DNA of 64,000 nucleotides, taken from assembly GCA_039090855.1 (NCBI GenBank), contig CM077005.1:16159921-16223920 (forward strand), in the 5' to 3' direction. This DNA is from Macrothele yani. Taxonomy: Eukaryota; Arthropoda; Arachnida; Araneae; Macrothelidae. The notes under the pieces are model-generated. The model did no database searches, was not told the DNA's origin, and was given only the letters and a program-made list of their open reading frames with translations. The position numbers were made by a program, and so were the translations under genes. Below, piece by piece: positions 45,589 to 57,834 of the stretch (within the stretch, counting starts at the first letter, position 1; each line of letters opens with the position of its first letter).

Positions 45589-46625
45589 ATGGGCAGAGGT
45601 AGTGATTTGACAGACGTTCAGAAAGGAATGATCATCGGCTACTTCGCCAAGGATGAAAGCATCTCAGAAACAGCAGACTTTGTGGGCTGTCTGTGAGATG
45701 CTGTAATAAAGGTGTACCAAGAATGGACCGCTGGCACACTGAGTACCTCCCGACGTCATAACTGTGGAGGCCCAAAGGCCATCGACCCAAGAGAAAACAT
45801 CGCCTCCATCGACTGGTAAAGGGCAATCAGCCTGGTACAGTGCAGCTACTGGCCATGCAAATGAATGCTGGAGCACCCAGGTATGTGTCCCTGATAACAG
45901 TAGAGCGAACCCTGTTACACATGGGTCTCTGGACTCAATGCTGCATCAGGGCACCCATGTTAACCCAGGTCCATCAGCAATTACCCCTGCAGTTTGCGTG
46001 GGACTACAGTCATTGGACAGTGGGAAAAAGGATGCCTTCTCCGAAAAATCGAGGTCTCTACTCCACAGAAGTGACAGGCAGTGGTGTATACAGGGTCAGA
46101 CACTGGAACCAACACCCAGGCAAGATTGTTGGTTAAGTACAGGCTGGTGGTGTTAGTGTGCATGTCTGGGGGATGTTTTCCTGGTATGACCTGGAACTGC
46201 TGGTACCACAGGATGGGTTCCTGAACACCAATGGTTATCTGTCCGTCCTTCCTACCTGACCAGACGCATCCTGTCATGTTGAATGTTTACCCAGGTAGTA
46301 ATGGTGTCTAGCAAAAGGAAAACGGGTACTACCATGTCGCCAAGGAGATGCACGACTGGTTTCAGGAACATTACAGCGATGTCTCCATTTTCCCTTGGCC
46401 AGCAAAATTGCCTGACAGTAATCATATAGAGCACATGTGGGACTATTTGGATCAACAGGTTCAACATGCAGACCCACAACCGTGTCATCTCTGGAACCTT
46501 TGTGCTCCTGCAGTCCGAATGGGCATGTGCGCCTCGGGCAACCTTCGAGGGCCTCACTATGTCCATGCCACACCATCTCGCTGCTGTCGTTCGGGTCAAG
46601 GGTGGTTATTTCCATTATTAGGTAG
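45589..46625 (+). pseudogene. Tc1-like transposase remnant
   Basis: The ATG at 45589 begins MGRGSDLTDVQKGMIIGYFA, then DESISETADFVGC, followed by shifted frames with VYQEWTAGTLSTS and a C-terminal MHDWFQEHYSDVSIFPWP and DSNHIEHMWDYLDQQV. The usual DNAPCH block with the second Asp is not recognisable (about 46320-46340), and many stops are present, so it is long dead. TIRs were not identified with confidence. Confidence 0.75.
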
Positions 46626-46703
46626 GTACAGTGGTGCCGCATTTTATACTGATTCAATTACATACAGTCAGCCCCACTGCTAGATTGATATCACATGGGA
46701 ATG

Positions 46704-46965
46704 GAGCTATGAAACAATCAATGCGCACTGGCGGCCCCTGTGGTGTGACTGTGCCAATGATTTTAAAGGTTTTCTTACAATCGTTGAGGAAGCAAAACAT
46801 ATTACTCAGATGGCCAAGCAGATTGGGGGGGTGAAGGCTTCATTGGTAATCTGGAGGAAGAAATAAATTTTATGGGACATCAAGAACCGTTGACAAATGA
46901 AGAGTTAGAACTCGTGAAAACTGTTGTCATCGGCATGACCAGACATGTCGATGACGGGGGTTTTT
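46704..46965 (+). pseudogene. Tigger/pogo transposase C-terminal fragment
   Basis: In one frame, ETINAHWRPLWCDCANDFKG then FLTIVEEAKHITQMAKQIGG. After a shift at a G-run, EGFIGNLEEEINFMGHQEPL and TNEELELVK follow. The NDFKGF and EPLTNEEL blocks match the C-terminal tail of Tigger-type transposases. Nothing of the catalytic domain is present; the upstream boundary meets the Tc1 remnant. Confidence 0.65.
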
Positions 46966-49376
46966 TTTTTCTTCTCTATTCGGTGAAAAAGAAATGTCTC
47001 ACGAACGCCGACATGCGAGCTATAGCGGTGTCATCAGCGCTCCGTGCGCGCTATTCGGCGGTTTTGTAATGTCCGATGTCACTCGACAGTCGAGTGGAAA
47101 GGGTTAAAACATTTGCACCAAAATTTTCACAAGCAGAAAGTCACATGTAATTAATGTAAAGAGTTCGCAAAAGGCGCTGAGATGAGCTCCCTCTCTGCTT
47201 TTGCGCACGACACTCTCAAATGGTTGTACGGGGAATCACGTGACAAAACTCCGCCTCCGTTGGCAGGGGACGTCAGAACATTGAAGGCATATATAGGGAC
47301 TATTTATAAAGTGTGTTTTTTTCGACCAAAAGACAGTAAAAAACAGGAAATTGCATGCAGGGATCTTGCATGGGTTTTTCTGCAGTTTTTTGGGTGACTT
47401 CTGTAAAACCGTAAGATGGAGAGAAAACCCGTACAAACTACGGAAAATCCGTAAAACTTGTCATCTCTAAATACCTATGAATCCTTTAGAAACATTTATC
47501 GTATCCTGCCATGGGAGAGCCATTTTCAGTCGTCCTCTGCGTCAACGAAATAGCTAATGACTGACCTTATTTATGTAATCACACACCTCGCTCGGAACGA
47601 AATAACTGCGCCATCACGAAGAGCAGGGAACGACATATAAACTATCTCAATTGCACAACATTCCGAAAGACCACCAAACCAACTGTAAACAATCTTCATT
47701 AGGATTTTATAACATACAGCATTGTTTCTCCTACATACCATGTGATTACAACAAAACTCCTTTTCAATCAGTTCCACCTACATCGTGAAACCTAATAGTC
47801 ACTTATGCAGAAAAAACAACGAATTCAGATAGGCAGTGTTGATTAAGCATCGTTAAACATTTAACCAAATGAAACGCAGACTTTAAAAAGTTGTCATTCG
47901 ATTCGCCCTCTAAAACAGCATTTTTTGCCGTAAAAACAATTTTTTGCTCACCAGTTTTTGCTGCGGATTGCCATTTTGATACAGTTGGGCGCAAGATAAT
48001 GAAATCGGTGCAGTTCGGCGCAAACTTTCCATCACTGCACTATGACAACGTGCCCGACCATTCAGGTGAGCTCCAGCACTTACAAATGTTGCTCACCAGT
48101 CACCAACTGGTGATATTTTTTTTTTATTTTTTGCGTTGGCATGCAAAATTTTCAATGTGATCGCCAAAGATGACAAGTAGATTTTGTTACAGATGTAACA
48201 ATTTTATGGAGAATGGGGAGATATATAAATCACATTTTGTATTTACCCATATAAACAGGAAGATATTATGAGCCTCTTAACAATGAAAATAATTAAATTA
48301 GCAGAGATTATAAAGTATAGATTTTACATAATTTTACATTTTTCGATGACATTATGAACATGGTGAAATAATGGAAAATCACCTTCTGGTACTCCTGCAA
48401 AAGAAAGAAATTATTCATCAACAAATAGCTGCAATATAACATTTGGAATAAAACCATTGCAATAAAGTAATTTACATTTTCCTTTGTTTTCAAGGTTTTA
48501 CTGTTGGAAAAGGGTAAATAAAAATCACCAATTTAGGAAATTGCGATCATTAATAGCAATTCACTATAATTTCTTTTTTTCAAGTAACTCAAACTCAATC
48601 AGATTTTCTATTTCCTTACAACTTTAGACTACAGAATTGCAATTTTTTGCTGATTTTTAACCATCCTTTTTATTTTTCAGTTCACCCATAGTTTGCAAGG
48701 GTTTTTTTTATTATTATTTTTTCTGAAATAGCGTAATCTCGATATGATTTACAATTTGTCATTCTTTTGAAGAAAAAAAAACGCTATTATGTATGCAATA
48801 TTATGCCACTGGATTCATTATTCCAATAAACTAGCCACTTTTGGTAAGCATTTTGTTTTTATTTTTTGCTCTGATTGGAGTTTTTCCAATAAGCAACCCA
48901 TTTTCACCAGATGGTCACAGGAAAATCAATGGACTGATATTGTAATATAACATAGGCACATCTAATACTAATAAAGATGCTGTAGGTGTTCACTTACCTA
49001 TCTCAAGAACATATTTTGTACATTTGTTCTTCAAAATCAAACCTTCCTTCGGTAAATCTTTTATTTCCTTATGGAGAGAACATCGATATTTACAAGTTAA
49101 AATTAACTATAAATATTATCAATTCAAATTTTAACTTAACTAGGTCTAAAAATACTTTAATAATTAAAAAAACACTTAATTTTCAACATTAAAACTAAGG
49201 GAAAGGTCGATCTCAAACCTGGTTATAATTTGCAAGCAATTAAGACAACACAGTGCTGTATTTAGGCCTAACCTCTAAACAGCAGTAAAAAATTTTCCAG
49301 ACCGAGCAGCAACTGTTATTCAGAGATTTCACCGTATAATGTGATACACCATCACTTTACAAATAATGGAACCTAC
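46966..49376. other. Unassigned intronic-type sequence
   Basis: No gene recognised. At 47400-47460 the phrases CCGTAAGATGG and GAAAATCCGTAAAACTTG recall text in the 13.7-kb region. A candidate acceptor on the minus strand near 48404 (CTTTTGCAG) has no supported exon. Confidence 0.4.
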
Positions 49377-49538
49377 CTTTTATAATACTTGATGGTACAT
49401 GTTTTAAGGATTCTGCAGATCTGCACCACTTGTTAATAGCATCGGACATGATTTTTAACTTCCGGATTTCAGAACATCTCTGCACCCAAAACTTTCCAGG
49501 ATCTCTAATATGAGAAACAATTACCCTAGATGCGCGTG
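49377..49538 (-). CDS. Tudor protein exon 1 (of the certain set): start of eTud
   Basis: A 162-nt minus-strand exon with acceptor TTTTTTTTAG and donor GTAGGT, phase 1 at both ends. It encodes RVIVSHIRDPGKFWVQRC, then a helical segment (SDAINKWCRSAESLKHVP). The VxVSHxxxPxxFWVQ pattern opens extended Tudor domains. The last base G plus GT from the next exon makes the Gly that starts GDLYLVQY, so the join is exact. Exons further 5' must exist because the frame is open through the acceptor. Confidence 0.85.
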
Positions 49539-49565
49539 CTAAAAAAAAGACAATTTTGAAAAAGG

Positions 49566-49568
<3 letters not shown>

Positions 49569-49602
<34 letters not shown>
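49569..49602. repeat. (ATT)n microsatellite
   Basis: About eleven ATT units in an otherwise unassigned AT-rich stretch. Confidence 0.9.
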
Positions 49603-49609
<7 letters not shown>

Positions 49610-51838
49610 ACAAACTACAAATAATCTTGAGTTACAAGCCACAAAAAACACAGAATTCAAAACAAGAAATAAAAAGCAAGAAATAAAATTGTACTCAAAA
49701 TTAAATCACAGTTTTTGCATTACATGCCAAAAAGCGAAGTGTAAGAAATTAGAAAAAAAGCTGATGGGAACAATGAGGCTTTCCAAGCAAAAATATGTAG
49801 ATTTAAACAGAAATAAAACTAGGAACTCAATAGTTAAAGAATCCAGTCACATAAGTTAGATTTCATGAAGCAAACGGAAGAAACAAAATAAGGGAAGAGG
49901 GAATAAATATTAACTGAAAGAAGTCGAATGGATGTTCACAATGAAACTGCAAAAATTTTCACAAAAGAGAGAATGTGAGTAAAAAAATTCATACAAGAAA
50001 AACAAAATTCATTACACATCTCATACAAACACATGAAGGACTGTTGTTTTACAAAACAAGAAAACAAAAACTTTCTTTACACTTCTGTAAGAAATACAGT
50101 ATCAAAACGATTATCCAGACAGGTCCGGGCCAGGAGCAGTTTGGTTTCCAAATTTTTCCAGTTTTCAGAAACATTAAACCACCACCCCCACCCCATCACT
50201 GTTATTTCTCAGATAAAAAGCTGTAACGTTCACTTAAATATGCGGCAGACTCCGCCCCGCTTCCGACTGTGCATTGTACGACAAGGATGAACTCACGCAT
50301 CCTGATCTCCTGGCCTTTTTGACATTACACATGATATTTTTGCAGCACCATAGAATAAACATGAACAACAGAGCACAAATTAATGAAACAAAGTAATAGC
50401 CCTAATTTTCCGAAACGAAGTGGGTCTTCGTTATCTTTCTTTCTCTCTTCACAGGGAAGTTGCAAGTATTCCCGACCAGACTATGATGTCACACCAATGA
50501 TCAATGAATAACGTGGTGAAGATTTTTTGGCTTTCTTCCAAAAGCAGTCGCCAGCACAAGGGAGAATAGTGACGTCATCAGTTGAAAAGGGAAACGCTTC
50601 TCTTGAGGAAACCGGCCTTTGACTTTGACGTGCACTCTGATGGACAATAATGCCTCTGTTATTCTAGAAATAGGCTTTGGGTTTCTGCTGACTGTTCCTT
50701 TGGGGGAAAGACAGGGAGAGAGGAGGGTGGAAGTTGGATGTCTGCCTCACATGGTGGGAAAATAAAATGTACCTTGAATTGTTCTAGAATGCTGTTTTGA
50801 ATACATATATATGTGCATATGTTGGGGAGATTAAAGGGTATGGCTGGTCAGCTGGGAACGACTGAGATATGAGGCTGAGCTTCGGCATAGAACACCTGGA
50901 CCTCAAGGTCAAGAAATATCGCAAAAATTCAAATTATACAAAAAGGTCCAGTTTTCAGGAGTCCGGATAATCGGTTCGATACTATACAAGACCTAATACA
51001 GTTTATTATATGTCAATTCTTAATGAAAAAAAAAAATATATATATATATATATAAATGAACAGGTCCAATGTTAATGTAAGTATATGAACAACAAAGATA
51101 CAAGACCAGTAATAAAATAGCATATAACAGAAGTACCAGTGTTTCTAAGTCTACCAATATGCAATACTACCAGAAGCATGTCAGAGATAATGTCAACCTG
51201 CCCCAAGTGGACAATGTTAAATAATTTTGTCCTCTTGGAAAGAGACTTCGACTGTCCCTTTGATCCAGGCACAAATAAAAGTAGCAGCATTAGGATATTT
51301 CCACCACCTGGCTGCACATTTTCACTAGGTATCTGCCTTTAGTCATTTCCAACATAAAGAATATTTTTACATCTAGCAGTCTTCCTCCACTTCACACCAC
51401 TCTTCAGCACACTTACTCTGAGTATTATAATATTTGCACTTCCAAGGTATCAAACCCCTGCAAAGTACGCATAGTTTACGTGCAATTCACAAACGATATA
51501 CTATTAAAAATCACCAATCACTTACCATAAAGATCTTGGTAATTTCCATCCACAAACACTTCAATTCAAGCATGTCAGTTATCGTAATGTTTCTGGCCTT
51601 CAAAGGTTTACAGACACCCTGCCTACGATTCCTTCTTCCGGGGATGAAACATCATATTTTCTATGAGTATGTTTTACAGCCCATTCAACCTGGTTTTCTT
51701 ACTTTTTATTTCATATCACCTTGACCTTAGATTACACTCACTTGGCAAATTCAATTCATTATACCTTCAGAAAAGAAAAAAATGAGCATTTGTTGGATCT
51801 GGACATTTTGATGTAAAACAACTGAATGATGGCTGAAT
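49603..51838. other. Unassigned; weak exon-like stretch at 51198-51526
   Basis: No firm gene. On the minus strand a GTAAGT donor follows ATG at 51526, and an open block 51332-51198 has an acceptor GGCAG and donor GTTGAC in matching phase 0. Neither encodes anything recognisable, and the phases do not lead into the exon at 49538. (TA)n at about 51036-51053. Confidence 0.35.
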
Positions 51839-52636
51839 GACATTCAATCAAAAAATTAAGTGAATTATTGCATTTCCTGAATATTCAAACACAATTTCCA
51901 GGGACCATTGCTAAATGCAGACCAAGAGATCCTGCCAAGAGTGTTCTCATTCTAAAACTAACTATTCACGTGACATGCAACAATGTAGAAATTTCAGTAC
52001 TAGCATACCTCTTTCTTTAAGGTGGACATCAAGTAATTTTGCTTCCTATACTTCCAATGGAAAAACTTCTGTACACATTTTCTTCACATTAATGCATTCC
52101 CAAGGATGAAAATTTGAACATCGATTAAAATACGTTCATTTTATAACTTGGAATACTTAATATTTTCTAAAACAAAACCATAATTATGCAAACCAACATT
52201 TTTGTCTACTGACGTCATCAAAGTACAGGTCACACCATCTTTTTTCTGGTTTCAACACCACCAAAGGAAAAGTTATTGATTTTTAATATCATTATGGTTA
52301 TGTTTTAGAAAATATTAAGTACTCCAAGTTACAATATGAAGTTATTTTAATTGATGTTCAAATTTTCATCCTTGGGAACACACTAATTGTGAAGGAAATG
52401 TGCACAAAAGTTTTCCATTGGAGGTATAAGGAAGCAAAATTACTTGACGTCCACCATAAAGAAAGAGGTATGCTAGTACTGAAATGTCTACATTGTTGCA
52501 TGTCATGTGAATAGTTAGTTTTAGAATGAGAACACTCTTGGCAGGATCTCTTGGTCTGCATTTAGCAATGGCCCAAGGAAATTGTGTTGAATAGGCAGGA
52601 AATTCAATAATTCACTTAATTTTCTGATTGAATGTC
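51839..52636. mobile_element. Foldback element with equal 346-bp arms
   Basis: The left arm 51839-52184 and right arm 52291-52636 are inverted copies, about 90% alike by eye, around a 106-bp spacer. The ends are GACATTCAATCA and its complement TGATTGAATGTC. Matching 60-odd-codon open frames appear on opposite strands purely because of the symmetry. No transposase. Superfamily unknown. Confidence 0.88.
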
Positions 52637-52717
52637 AAATGGAATACCTGTGTATAACCATAGCAGAAAAGCTCCATCATTTTGGCAGAAAATATGAATA
52701 AAATGTTTTCTGTAGAA

Positions 52718-55296
52718 CAATGAAACTTCAATTAATGGACACTTCTTAATAGCGGACATCTCTCCACAATAAACAATTTTTTATTGCCCTGCAGAAACGC
52801 ACGGCTTCTTATGGGGGGCATTCACTTTTTAATAGCGGACATTCTAAACAACGGACGCAGACACACTTAAAAGTACAATATAACGGACAATTTGCTTTTA
52901 ATTCTAGGAATTCCTAAGGGAGGGGAATGATTCGCCCAAACTCGCAACATTTCTTCTTTTTGTTTCTTATTCTTCCTCATTCTTTATCTTAATCGTTTTG
53001 TTCCAGAGGCCTAGTAGATTTTAAGGTGCTAAGTGCTATGTACCCAGCTTAAGCGGCCGAAAATGCTGGAAAAAGGATTAGCATTTGTACCTCACCTCGC
53101 ATTCGTACATCTGACCAGGAGAAACTGCCTTCCAGCTCTTTAAGTGCTCCCAATGGGGTGAGGTCTCAGAAATGAGGGAGCAGGGCCCAAGGCCGGCTAA
53201 TTTCAGAACGGCAATCGGATTGAAACACGTGCATACACAATTCAGGCGTCAGTGGGAAAGACTAACGTTTTGTTGCTTGGTAAGGTCAAGAAGGTGTCAT
53301 AGTCCTGGAGTTTGAACATAAAAAATTTTCAAAGTTTTTCTGTGCGGTTTTTCTATCAGGTTTCTTCTTGAGAGAAACTTAGTCGCGATTTTGATGGCGA
53401 ACAATTTTTTTTCTTTTTTTTTCTAAGTCCGGTGTTTCGGTGCAGTCATAATGTAACTAAACACATCGCATAGGGATCAAAAAGTCCAGATAACTAGAAA
53501 TCACATTTGTTTGCAACAATCATGTAGGTTTTTATCAAGTGAGCTGTGAAGCGAAGATTTCTCAAACATCAATTTTAAAATGTTGCAGAAATGTAAGCCT
53601 GGGCCCTAAAAAAAAAGTTCAAATAGTGAAGCTCAGTGAAAAGGAAAGATTAAGTTTGTGTGTTTTAGGAGATAAACTGGGCATTGGAAAAATGCAAGTG
53701 AGTGAAATTTTAAAAAAGGCTGAAATCTTGAAGTCTTGACAAGATTGTAATAGCAACCAGAAAATTAAGAGAACTTTCCCCAAAACTGAGGGTTCAGCTG
53801 TGGATAGTTACCTATGAATGGTTTTGTCACACTAGAGCCAACAACATTCCTTTATCAGGGTCTTTAATTTGTGAAAAGGTTTTAGAAATCGCAAAAGAAT
53901 TAGGATTCACAGAATTCAAAGCTTCAGGTGGCTGGCTGGATAAATTCAGAGCTCATCAAAACATCTCTTACAGGAATATCTGTGATGAAAGTTCGACAGT
54001 CCAAACTGATGACGTATTAGACTGGAAGCTACAGCTGAACGATTTCTGTGAAGATTATGATGAAAAAGACATCTTTAACTGTGATGAAACCAAACTGTTT
54101 TAAAAGTTCTCTCAGATAAAACAATGAGCTTTAAAGGCGAGAGATGCAGTGGTGGAAAGATTGCTGAAGAAAGATTAACTGTCGTGTTGTAGGTGAATAT
54201 GATAGGCGAGTTCCAGAAGCCTTTAATCATAGGAAAATCTAAAAAACCACACTGCATTAAAGGTGTTGATGTTAATGCTTTAGTGCTTTAGATATAGATT
54301 ACCCTGCAAATATCAAATCCTGGATGACAAGAGATCTGATGGTCAAATGGTTATCAGCGTTTGATCGAAAAATGCAGTGTCAAAAAAGAAAAGTGATTTT
54401 ATTTCTGGATAATGCATCATCTTAACCAGATGTTATGTTGGAAAATGTGAAATTAGTTTTTCTTCCACCAAACACTACCTCTGTCTGTCAGCCCTTAGAG
54501 CAAGGTATAATAAAATGCTTGAAAATTTTCTACTGTCAACGTGTGGTAAGGCATCTTTTGGCAAAAATGGAAGGTGGTTCATCTGCCAGTGCTCTTTCTG
54601 GTAGTGTCATTGTCTTAGATGCTATACTCTGGATTACATCTGCCATTAATAAAATTAACTCGGTAACCGTTCGTAGCTGTTTTAAAAAAGCTGGATTTTT
54701 TAAAGAGATTACATCAACGCCAGTAAAAGGTAGTGGAGTAACCACTGATGACTCACAACTTCAAGAATTTCTCCGTTCATACGAAGAGTGCACATTAATA
54801 GATGAAGCCCTAGCAACAGAAAATCAAATCTGCTGAAATCTGAATTAATCGATAACATTAAAAACGATAAAGTAGAAGCAGAAAATGCAATCACCGAAAG
54901 TGCAGAAAGTGATGAAGATATTGTTGCAAAAAATAATTTGTTAAAAAACAAGGATGCAGTTAAATGTGCAAAAAAAATAAAGTACTATTTCTTGCAAAAA
55001 ATGATCCTGATGGGGTGAAATTATCATCTGAACTAGACATTCATTTAGAAGTCAAAATTTTACAATGTAAGAGACAAACAACAATACCTGATTACTTTGC
55101 TTCTTAGATTTTGATGAATATTTTTTAATAAATGTTAGGACAAGTTTGCTTTATGTATTGCATTTACATACTTATATTTACTTATCTTTCAAACTGCTTT
55201 ACGTTATAAACATAGTATAATGTCATAAAGCATGATTTTCCCAATAGCAGACAGTTTTCCTTTTCACTTTTATATCCGCCATTTGGAAGCTTTACT
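52718..55296 (+). mobile_element. Tigger-type (pogo family) element
   Basis: The left end CAATGAAACTTCAATTAATG (52718) and the right end complement GGAAGCTTTACT (about 55296) are decayed Tigger-like inverted repeats; just inside, TTAATAGCGGACA-type phrases occur on the left and GCAGACAG on the right. It encloses a broken Tigger transposase. TA duplications are not clear, consistent with age. Confidence 0.75.
53539..55107 (+). pseudogene. Tigger transposase, broken
   Basis: It begins with a CENP-B-type HTH (KVQIVKLSEKERLSLCVLGD, IGKMQVSEILKK). A second HTH follows (VLEIAKELGFTEFKASGGWL, DKFRAHQNISYRNICDE), then the DDE_1 catalytic domain: DIFNCDETKLF (first Asp region), SWMTRDLMVKWLSAFDRKM, VILFLDNASS (second Asp) and LVFLPPNTTSVCQPLEQGII. 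The C-terminus (54435-54836) is open for 133 codons. At least six frameshifts or stops. Ordinary Tigger layout; gene order and length (about 500 residues) fit the family. Confidence 0.88.
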
Positions 55297-55384
55297 ATAT
55301 CTGGATTTTTAATCCTCCCCCCCTCCCTCCCCAATCAGGCTTTTAGATGTACATATGCTAATGATGGCACAAGTAATGCCTGCT

Positions 55385-55725
55385 TGGGAGTTCATTCATC
55401 ATTTACAAAAGTCATTCACAAATGATCGTTCAAATAAATGGTTATTCAATTCCCAGGTTGTTACTAACTGAGTAAATCATTTGTTGCAGAGATCTTGTGT
55501 TCAACCAAAACACTTTCAAGGCAACAGCAGAACTTTTTGGCACACTACCCAAAACAGCATGAGCTCTTCACCAACCACAATAAATTATTCGCCATGAGGA
55601 ACAATCGGGCACACGTTTCCGATGAGTGCATTATGCATCATTCCCATCATGTTACACCACATTTCACAGCTGACTGTTCACACACATAAAAGGTTGACAC
55701 TTATTATTTTTCAACACTATTTTTA
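55385..55725. repeat. Repeat copy flanking the mariner, left
   Basis: Phrases GAGCTCTTCACCA, ATTCGCCATGAGGAA, CAGCTGACTGTTC and GACACTTATTA recur in the same order at 57385-57560, right of the mariner. The outer ends (GTTCATTCATCATTTAC near 55389; complement-like GAATGAATCATTTACG near 57700) may be inverted termini of one older element into which the mariner jumped. Confidence 0.55.
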
Positions 55726-55915
55726 TTATTGGGTTGTCAGGTAAGTTTGTTCGGTTTTTTTCCAATGTTATTTAAAGGAACACAAACAATATTTTGATCA
55801 TAGTGTTGTATGTGTTTTTTTTGTTTGTTTTTTTTTTTTTTTGTAGCTCTATTTTTCTTCTACAACTTTTGTTCATGGGTTTCGATATTATATTTGGTTT
55901 AACTCTTTTTAGCCA

Positions 55916-57180
55916 TATGAAGATGAAGTGGCAAGTAGAGAGAAATGATCATTTTTGACACCTGCTTCTCTTCACTTTCAATCAGGGTTCCAAAGCTACT
56001 AGACATTTGTGCTGTGTATGGAGAAGGTGCCATTATTGACAGAATTGCACAGAAATGGTATTGATGCTTCAAGAAGGGGAAATTCGACCTCGCAGACTCT
56101 GTGTTGCGGCAGACCTGGCCCCAGTTCAATGAGGATGGATTGAATGAGCTCATTCACGAGAATCTGCGTCACTCCCCTAGGGAATTGGCCCAGCAGATGA
56201 GATGCTCTCATGATACTGTTGCCCATCATCTTCACTTGAAGGGTACGGTTTATAAACTCTGTACATGGGTGCCACTATCTCTGAACGTAAGAGACAAACT
56301 CCACCACTCCACTATCACTGTCAGTTTGATCGCTCGACAATAGGCTAATTGTGGACACAAACAGATATTTCTTTACTGCATTGTCACCAGCGATGAAAAA
56401 TGGTGTCTCTAGTCAATATGCAGCAGAGGAAAGAATGGCTGAGTCCTCACAAGCAAGCAACACCTTGAGCCAAGGCCGAGCTGCATTCACGCAAGACCAT
56501 GATCTGCATTTGGTGGGATTGAGAAGGTGTAATCCACTATGAATTGCTTGAAAAGAACACCACAATCAATGCACATCTTTATGTTCAGCAAATGCACCGG
56601 CTCAATGAGGCAATTCAGCTGAAACAACGCAACTAGCGGCATGTTGTGTTTCTTCAACACAACAACACTTGCCCCTACGTCGCTGATCTGACCATAACTG
56701 CTATTCAAGATCTCAGTTGGGCAGTTCTACTGCACCCACCATATTCTCCTGAACTAGTAACCTCAGATTATCACCTTTTTCTGGGAGCTCTCCAACAGTC
56801 TGCGAGTTTTGTTTTGTTTTTATTGGAGGTTTAACGACCACCGTGACCACCTCAATGGGCTATAAGCAGTCGCCCGTCTTAATTTAGGGTCACTGGTTCT
56901 AGGGAAGGGAGAGAGCTAGTGCCGTAAGACAAACACAACATCCATGCCTCACCGGGATTCGAACCCGGACCCCTTACGGACGAATGATCAGACGCCAGCG
57001 CCTTAGACCACTGCGCCACCGGGGCGGCATCTGCGAGTTTAACAATGACATTGAGCTAAAATGGTGGCACAATGACTTTCTTCCAGTCAAAACCCGGGGA
57101 TTTCTGCCATCGAGGCATTGACAACCTAGTAGAATGTTGGCAAGAGATCGTGAACAATGAAGGAGAATATATTACTCACT
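55916..57180 (+). pseudogene. mariner transposase, decayed
   Basis: It starts MKMKWQVERNDHF. Later blocks are MICIWWD-EGVIHYELLEKN, TTINAHLYVQQMHRLNEAIQ, VVFLQHNNTCPYVADLTITA (second Asp replaced by Asn) and PPYSPELVTSDYHLF (third Asp kept). The SINE at 56810 interrupts the frame after SDYHLF. Stops and frameshifts are throughout. Its motif set resembles the transposase at 27432, so the two may be one family. Confidence 0.8.
56810..57029 (-). mobile_element. tRNA-derived SINE in mariner
   Basis: A 220-bp copy with intact boxes: minus-strand A box GGTGGCGCAGTGGTCTAAGG (57020-57001) and B box GGTTCGAATCCCGG near 56965. The tail on the left is a mixed T/G run. Exact 11-bp duplications TCTGCGAGTTT at 56799-56809 and 57030-57040 define both ends. 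It is the best-preserved copy of the family in this window. Confidence 0.93.
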
Positions 57181-57265
57181 GATATATGAAAACTTTTTAA
57201 TGAAAAATAAGGATTCCAATAATTGCAAAAAAAAAAAAAACGAACTTATCTGACAATAACCAATA

Positions 57266-57834
57266 ATTTCCAAACTTACGGGGGCAAAAGAAATTTCACA
57301 TGCAGGCACTTCAGTGACTGTCACTATAATGGAGTGATTATCATTCATGGCTCTTTTATGAGAAACTGCCCGAAAGAGAAAGAGCTCTTCACCATTTGTA
57401 GTGAATGATTCGCCATGGGGAATAATTCACTTGCACCATTCAAAGGAATGGCATTCATGAATCATTCTCATTCATAAGTTTCACCATTATTTCCTAGCTG
57501 ACTGCTCTTTGCTCACATAACACTTGACACTTATTAATTCTTGACATTACTTTTCTTACTGGGAATTCGTTTCCGAACTCATGGCGATGGAAAATGGTTT
57601 AACATGCTATGACTTCCGTGTGTGTAAGTAGAGGATTGAATTATCACTCACAGCAGAGACAGCTAACCAATCACCATTCACAGTGAAGAGTCATTTCTTG
57701 TGAATGAATCATTTACGAATGCTACATCATTAACACACACAAATGCAAATATATTGTAAACAGAAATAATGCACTTCTGCTCCATACAGGAGAAAATGCA
57801 AATGAATTTTATTTTATTTTTAAATTACTGTATA
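57266..57834. repeat. Repeat copy flanking the mariner, right
   Basis: 57385-57560 repeats the 55555-55725 text (GAGCTCTTCACCATTTG, ATTCGCCATGGGGAATAAT, TGACACTTATTAATT). No coding capacity. The stretch after 57725 is unassigned. Confidence 0.55.

Larger units (their letters stand above)
55729..57263 (+). mobile_element. mariner interrupted by a SINE
   Basis: The left end TTGGGTTGTCAGGTAAGTTT (55729) and complement GATAAGTTCGTTTTTT-type text ending 57263 are inverted repeats. They are flanked by TA at 55727-55728 and 57264-57265. Without the SINE and its duplication the element is about 1.30 kb, normal for mariner. Confidence 0.88.

Noticed and set aside
48300..48493. Possible Tudor exon near 48404 with a CTTTTGCAG acceptor
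   Set aside because: The exons at 49377 and 45106 already join exactly in phase to give a continuous Tudor domain; an extra exon would break it.
51915..52561. Two near-identical open frames on opposite strands
   Set aside because: They arise from the inverted arms of the foldback element and carry no known motif.
56945..57020. tRNA gene with A and B boxes
   Set aside because: The same sequence occurs in three other places with a body, tail and target duplications, so it is a SINE head; no complete cloverleaf was found.
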